Assembly (NCBI RefSeq): GCF_047730065.1
Contig: NZ_CP159829.1
Location: forward strand, 2,418,001 to 2,482,000
DNA length: 64,000 bases
Reading direction: 5' to 3'
Source: Njordibacter sp028825405
GTDB taxonomy: Bacteria; Pseudomonadota; Gammaproteobacteria; Pseudomonadales; Balneatricaceae
The position numbers and the translations under genes were made by a program. The notes under the pieces were generated by a model. The model worked only from the letters and a program-made list of their open reading frames with translations. It ran no database searches and was not told the DNA's origin. Shown piece by piece: positions 60,699 to 64,000 of this stretch; the first letter of the stretch is position 1; every line of letters starts with the position of its first letter.

Positions 60699-61232
60699 TT
60701 ACTTCTTCTTAGCTTCTTTACGACGCACATGCTCGTCTGCATAACGCACACCCTTACCTTTATAAGGCTCTGGTGGACGGAAGGCGCGAATCTCGGCAGC
60801 CGCTTGGCCAACACGTTGTTTATCAACACCAGAAACTACAACGGTAGTTTGGTTTGGACACTCGGCAGTGATGCCTTCAGGCAACTGGTAATCTACCGGA
60901 TGGGAAAAACCCAAAGTTAGATTAAGCACAGATCCTTTAGCGGCAGCACGGTAACCAACACCTTGCAAAAGCAAAGTCTTAGCAAAACCATTAGCTACAC
61001 CAATCACCATATTATTAACTAAGGCACGTGTAGTACCTGACATGGCAATGGCAAGCTTGCTATTATTGCGAGCACCGAAGGTTAATTCATTGTCGGCTTG
61101 GTTAACTTCCACATCTTTGTGGATGACCAGGTCCAAAGAACCTTTGCCGCCTTTAACGGTCAAGTCGCGACCCTTAATGGTAACTGTTATCCCTGCAGGC
61201 AACGCCACAGGGCTTTTTGCTACTCGTGACAT
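60699..61232 (-). CDS. rplF: 50S ribosomal protein L6
   Basis: This 177-residue protein lies near the factor-binding site. It starts MSRVAKSPVALPAGITVTIK and includes the L6 signature PPEPYKGKGVRY near the C-terminus. Ten bases separate it from rplR. Confidence 0.98.
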   Translation of the reverse strand: MSRVAKSPVALPAGITVTIKGRDLTVKGGKGSLDLVIHKDVEVNQADNELTFGARNNSKLAIAMSGTTRALVNNMVIGVANGFAKTLLLQGVGYRAAAKGSVLNLTLGFSHPVDYQLPEGITAECPNQTTVVVSGVDKQRVGQAAAEIRAFRPPEPYKGKGVRYADEHVRRKEAKKK

Positions 61233-61241
61233 GACAACTCC

Positions 61242-61634
61242 TTAGAATACGGTACAAATGACTTCACCACCAATACCAGCAGCACGAGCTGCACGGTCGG
61301 TCATAACGCCATGAGAAGTTGTAACGATTGCAACACCTAAACCACCTTCAACAGTAGGGATAGAAGAAGCGCCTTTGTACACGCGTAGAGAAGGCTTAGA
61401 AATGCGCACAATCTTTTCGATTACAGGCTTGCCTTCGTAATATTTCAAAGTAATGGTCAACTCTGGCTTGGTGCCTTCAGCAACAGAAATGTCGCCAATG
61501 TAGCCTTCGCTTTGTAGGACCTGCGCTACTGACACCTTCAACTTTGAAGAAGGCATAGTGACTGATACTTTACCAGCCATGTGCGCATTACGGATGCGAG
61601 TGATCATATCCGCTAATGTGTCTTGCATACTCAT
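61242..61634 (-). CDS. rpsH: 30S ribosomal protein S8
   Basis: This 130-residue protein binds 16S helix 21 and, in Escherichia coli, represses the spc operon. ATG 61634 gives the family start MSMQDTLADMITRIRNAHMA with GGAG nine bases upstream. The C-terminal VGGEVICTVF-like end is intact. An unusually long 155-base gap separates it from rpsN. Confidence 0.97.
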   Translation of the reverse strand: MSMQDTLADMITRIRNAHMAGKVSVTMPSSKLKVSVAQVLQSEGYIGDISVAEGTKPELTITLKYYEGKPVIEKIVRISKPSLRVYKGASSIPTVEGGLGVAIVTTSHGVMTDRAARAAGIGGEVICTVF

Positions 61635-61789
61635 GTGAGTGAGCTCCAATTATAACTTAAGTACCACGCGCCCTGAGGCTCGCTTAACAAAAGCGTGACC
61701 AGACCTAAAGCCGGTATTGACTTTGGTTTCCAATCACCCGATTTTTTTAAAAACTGGCCACAAAGCAAATAAGCTTCATCGCCAACTTT

Positions 61790-62095
61790 TTACCAGGATG
61801 CCTTTTTAAGGCCTGGTACATCTCCACGCATCGCCGCTTCACGAAGCTTGATACGTGATAGGCCGAACTTACGGTAAACCGCATGTGGACGACCTGTGAT
61901 TTGACAACGGCGCATTTGACGCACTGGACTTGCGTTGCGAGGCAACTTTTGCAAAGCCATTTGTGCATCCCAACGATCTTCTTCGCTGGTATTAACGTCG
62001 TTTAAAATTACTTTGATTGCATCGCGCTTAGCGGCAAACTTAGCAACAGTTTTTGCACGCTTGTCTTCACGCGCCTTCATGGAAGATTTAGCCAT
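61790..62095 (-). CDS. rpsN: 30S ribosomal protein S14 (zinc-free type)
   Basis: This 101-residue protein starts MAKSSMKAREDKRAKTV and ends MRGDVPGLKKASW. It has the long, zinc-free form: only one Cys (RRCQITGRPH) where the short form has four. It lies nine bases after rplE. Confidence 0.97.
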   Translation of the reverse strand: MAKSSMKAREDKRAKTVAKFAAKRDAIKVILNDVNTSEEDRWDAQMALQKLPRNASPVRQMRRCQITGRPHAVYRKFGLSRIKLREAAMRGDVPGLKKASW

Positions 62096-62104
62096 GTTAT
62101 CGCC

Positions 62105-62644
62105 CTACTTTTTGAACGGGAAGTTAAGGGCTGTTAATAGCGCCAAACCTTCGTCGTTGTTACGTGCTGTGGTAGTGATAGTAATATCCATACCCCGTAG
62201 CTTATCCACTTTATCGTATTCGATTTCAGGGAAAATGATCTGCTCGCGCACACCCATGCTGTAGTTACCGCGTCCATCGAACGACTTAGGATTTAAGCCT
62301 CGGAAGTCACGGATACGTGGGATAGAAATATCTACCAAACGGTCGAAAAATTCCCACATTTGCTGGCCGCGTAAAGTAACTTTACATCCGACTGGCCAAC
62401 CTTCACGCACTTTAAAGCCTGCAATAGACTTACGCGCTAAGGTGACAACAACTTTTTGACCGGCGATAGCTTGTAAGTCAGCTACTGCGTTTTCGATCAT
62501 CTTCTTATCGCCAATGCCTTCACCAACACCCATGTTCAGGGTAATTTTGGTGATCTTTGGAACTTCGTTAACGTTAGCTAGCTTCAACTCTGTATGGAGT
62601 TTGGCTGCCACTTCGTTTTTGTATAATGCTTTTAGTCTTGACAT
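62105..62644 (-). CDS. rplE: 50S ribosomal protein L5
   Basis: This 179-residue 5S rRNA-binding protein includes TLNMGVGEGIGDKK, GCKVTLRGQQMWEFFDRL and GLNPKSFDGRGNYSMG. It follows rplX by 13 bases. Confidence 0.98.
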   Translation of the reverse strand: MSRLKALYKNEVAAKLHTELKLANVNEVPKITKITLNMGVGEGIGDKKMIENAVADLQAIAGQKVVVTLARKSIAGFKVREGWPVGCKVTLRGQQMWEFFDRLVDISIPRIRDFRGLNPKSFDGRGNYSMGVREQIIFPEIEYDKVDKLRGMDITITTTARNNDEGLALLTALNFPFKK

Positions 62645-62657
62645 AGTCCGAATCCCC

Positions 62658-62972
62658 TTATGCGCCGATCACTTCGCCGCTGGACTTGTAGATACGTACC
62701 TTACTGCCGTCTTCAAGAATCTTGAAGCCAACACGGTCGCCCTTGCCAGTCGCGGAGTTGAAAATAGCAACATTAGAAGCCGCAATCGGTGCTTCCATAT
62801 CAATGATGCCGCCAGGTTGGTTCGTTGTTGGGTTTGGCTTTTGGTTTTTCTTAACCATATTAATGCCAGACACAATAAAGCGACCATCAAGAACTTTTGC
62901 GACGGTGCCGCGCTTGCCCTTGTCTCTGCCTGCGATGACGATTATCTCGTCATCGCGCTTAATTTTAAGCAT
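62658..62972 (-). CDS. rplX: 50S ribosomal protein L24
   Basis: This 104-residue assembly initiator carries the KOW motif near its N-terminus (DEIIVIAGRDKGKRGTVAKV). The gap to rplN is 94 bases and contains short hairpins (CTCCGCAAGGAG; CCCTT/AAGGG). Confidence 0.97.
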   Translation of the reverse strand: MLKIKRDDEIIVIAGRDKGKRGTVAKVLDGRFIVSGINMVKKNQKPNPTTNQPGGIIDMEAPIAASNVAIFNSATGKGDRVGFKILEDGSKVRIYKSSGEVIGA

Positions 62973-63066
62973 GTCTTTATCCTTTCCTACAACCTTCTCA
63001 CACTAGCAAAAGTGCAACCGCACTCTCACTCCCCTTTAATAAGGGAATAAGCCTCCTTGCGGAGTT

Positions 63067-63435
63067 TTATAGTACTTCAGGTGCCAGGGAAATAATTTTC
63101 ATAAATTTCTCGGTACGCAACTCACGAGTTACTGGGCCGAAGATACGAGTACCAATTGGGGCGTCTGATGCGTTCAATAACACAGCAGAATTGACGTCAA
63201 AACGGATGATAGAGCCATCCGGACGACGCACACCTTTACGGGTCCGTACTACTACAGCTTTAAGCACTTGGCCTTTCTTCACCTTACCGCGAGGAATTGC
63301 TTCCTTAACAGTAATTTTGATGACATCGCCGATGCCTGCGTAACGACGGTGAGAACCGCCGAGTACCTTAATGCACTGTACTCGCTTGGCGCCGCTATTA
63401 TCAGCAACGTCTAGCATTGATTCAGTCTGAATCAT
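63067..63435 (-). CDS. rplN: 50S ribosomal protein L14
   Basis: This 122-residue protein starts MIQTESMLDVADNSGAKRVQ and ends in FMKIISLAPEVL. It is the first gene of the spc operon in Escherichia coli, and a promoter-like pair lies upstream here as well. Confidence 0.98.
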   Translation of the reverse strand: MIQTESMLDVADNSGAKRVQCIKVLGGSHRRYAGIGDVIKITVKEAIPRGKVKKGQVLKAVVVRTRKGVRRPDGSIIRFDVNSAVLLNASDAPIGTRIFGPVTRELRTEKFMKIISLAPEVL

Positions 63436-63534
63436 GATTTACTCCAAACAATTAGGGCCAATTTCACGCCCAACAACTAGAATTTCTTCTAATTTAGGTA
63501 CCTGAAATTGGAGTTCCCTAGAAGCGAGGCGGGT

Positions 63535-63563
63535 ATTCTACACCTTTGCGACGCTTTCTTCAA
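63535..63563 (-). promoter_or_regulatory. Possible spc-operon promoter
   Basis: On the minus strand TTGAAG (63563-63558), a 17-base spacer and TAGAAT (63540-63535) lie at the end of rpsQ, about 100 bases before rplN. The Escherichia coli spc promoter occupies the same place. Confidence 0.55.
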
Positions 63564-63801
63564 TTTTTACCAGAGACCAAGACTTAGTCTTTGAAATCGG
63601 ACGTGTTTCACCAATAGTGACTAAATCACCAGTGTTACACTCATTATTCTCATCATGTGCATGAAGCTTAGAAGAACGCTTCACATACTTGTGATAAATC
63701 GGGTGCTTAACACGACGCTCAATCAGTACCGTGATGGATTTCTCCATCTTGTCACTGATAACCCGGCCAGTGGCCAGACGAGATTGTTCAGTTGCCGTCA
63801 T
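63538..63801 (-). CDS. rpsQ: 30S ribosomal protein S17
   Basis: This 87-residue OB-fold protein contains GRVISDKMEKSITVLIERRV and GDLVTIGETRPISKTKSW. It starts one base after the rpmC stop and ends the S10 operon part of the cluster. Confidence 0.98.
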   Translation of the reverse strand: MTATEQSRLATGRVISDKMEKSITVLIERRVKHPIYHKYVKRSSKLHAHDENNECNTGDLVTIGETRPISKTKSWSLVKIEESVAKV

Positions 63802-63802
63802 A

Positions 63803-63994
63803 TTAATTACCTGCCTTTTCGTTAAGAATAGTCTTTACGCGGGCGATATCGCGACGCGCCTGTCCCAATAAATGAGACTGACCTAACTGACCTGATGACT
63901 TTTGCATGCGCAAGTTAAACTGTTCCTTTAATAGGTCCAGTAAAGACACTTGCAATTCATCAACAGATTTTTCACGCATTTCAACAGCATTCAT
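63803..63994 (-). CDS. rpmC: 50S ribosomal protein L29
   Basis: This 63-residue helical-hairpin protein lies at the exit tunnel and contacts the signal recognition particle. EKSVDELQVSLLDLLKEQFN is typical. Its ATG overlaps a TAA that should be the rplP stop (TAATG). Confidence 0.97.
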   Translation of the reverse strand: MNAVEMREKSVDELQVSLLDLLKEQFNLRMQKSSGQLGQSHLLGQARRDIARVKTILNEKAGN

Positions 63995-64000
63995 TACATC
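63994..64000 (-). CDS. rplP: Extreme 3' end of rplP (50S ribosomal protein L16)
   Basis: Only the last codon, ATG (Met), the stop TAA and one base of the preceding codon are inside the window. L16 commonly ends in Val-Met, and rplP precedes rpmC in the S10 operon, so the identity is inferred from position. Confidence 0.5.

Noticed and set aside
1..64000. CRISPR arrays, tRNA or rRNA genes, insertion sequences, prophage
   Set aside because: I looked through all intergenic gaps and saw no spaced direct repeats, cloverleaf signatures, transposase genes or phage genes.

Overview
The window is a chromosomal segment of a gammaproteobacterium. Gene content and order fit the Oceanospirillales/Pseudomonadales side of the class: a HexR-controlled Entner-Doudoroff cluster, an ssb/MFS/uvrA neighbourhood close to the S10-spc-alpha ribosomal operon, and the mutL-amiB-tsaE / queG / orn / rsgA / psd / epmA / efp / epmB block. 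Base composition looks moderate (mid-40s % GC by eye) and even throughout. I see no tRNA, rRNA, insertion sequence, prophage or CRISPR array. Genus is not resolvable from the sequence alone.

Layout. 1-10.8 kb: envelope, tRNA and EF-P maintenance genes (mutL 5' end, amiB, tsaE, queG, nudC, orn, rsgA, psd, epmA, efp, epmB, serB). 10.8-15.6 kb: a membrane protein with a degenerate cyclase-like domain, parC, and a DUF3461 protein with a long leader. 15.6-26.7 kb: central carbon block, hexR | zwf-pgl-eda and edd-glk-pgi | gap-pyk, with matching palindromes (probable HexR operators) in both divergent promoter regions. 26.7-30.4 kb: sigma-E module rpoE-rseA-rseC-degP, in which a separate rseB is missing and RseA carries an RseB-like C-terminal domain. 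30.5-34 kb: nadB, ygfX, sdhE, ygfZ. 34-36.8 kb: a small accessory patch (SDR-like protein, unknown membrane protein, chromate transporter). 36.9-43.6 kb: ung, lysS, prfB (with the programmed +1 frameshift), yccU-like gene, queD-queE-queC, metF. 43.7-47.5 kb: cobinamide salvage/nucleotide-loop genes (cobS, cobC, cobT, cobU, cobO). 47.5-51.5 kb: a non-coding stretch with a possible small RNA, flavodoxin, class III CoA-transferase, MFS transporter, ssb. 51.7-54.5 kb: uvrA behind a perfect CTGT-N8-ACAG LexA box. 54.7-64 kb: alpha and spc operons from rplQ back to the last codon of rplP.

Functional reading. Glucose is phosphorylated by Glk, oxidised by Zwf/Pgl and split by Edd/Eda; Gap and Pyk finish lower glycolysis, and HexR probably senses the ED intermediate KDPG. 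EpmA, EpmB and EF-P form a complete EF-P lysylation set. QueC/D/E and QueG cover early and final queuosine steps. Most of the window is conserved core genome. The less ordinary items are the RseA-RseB(C) fusion, the cyclase-like AhpA/YtjB relative, the candidate small RNA near 47.7 kb, short tandem repeats that start at stop codons, and a perfect inverted repeat upstream of the DUF3461 gene. I found no clearly novel multi-gene system.
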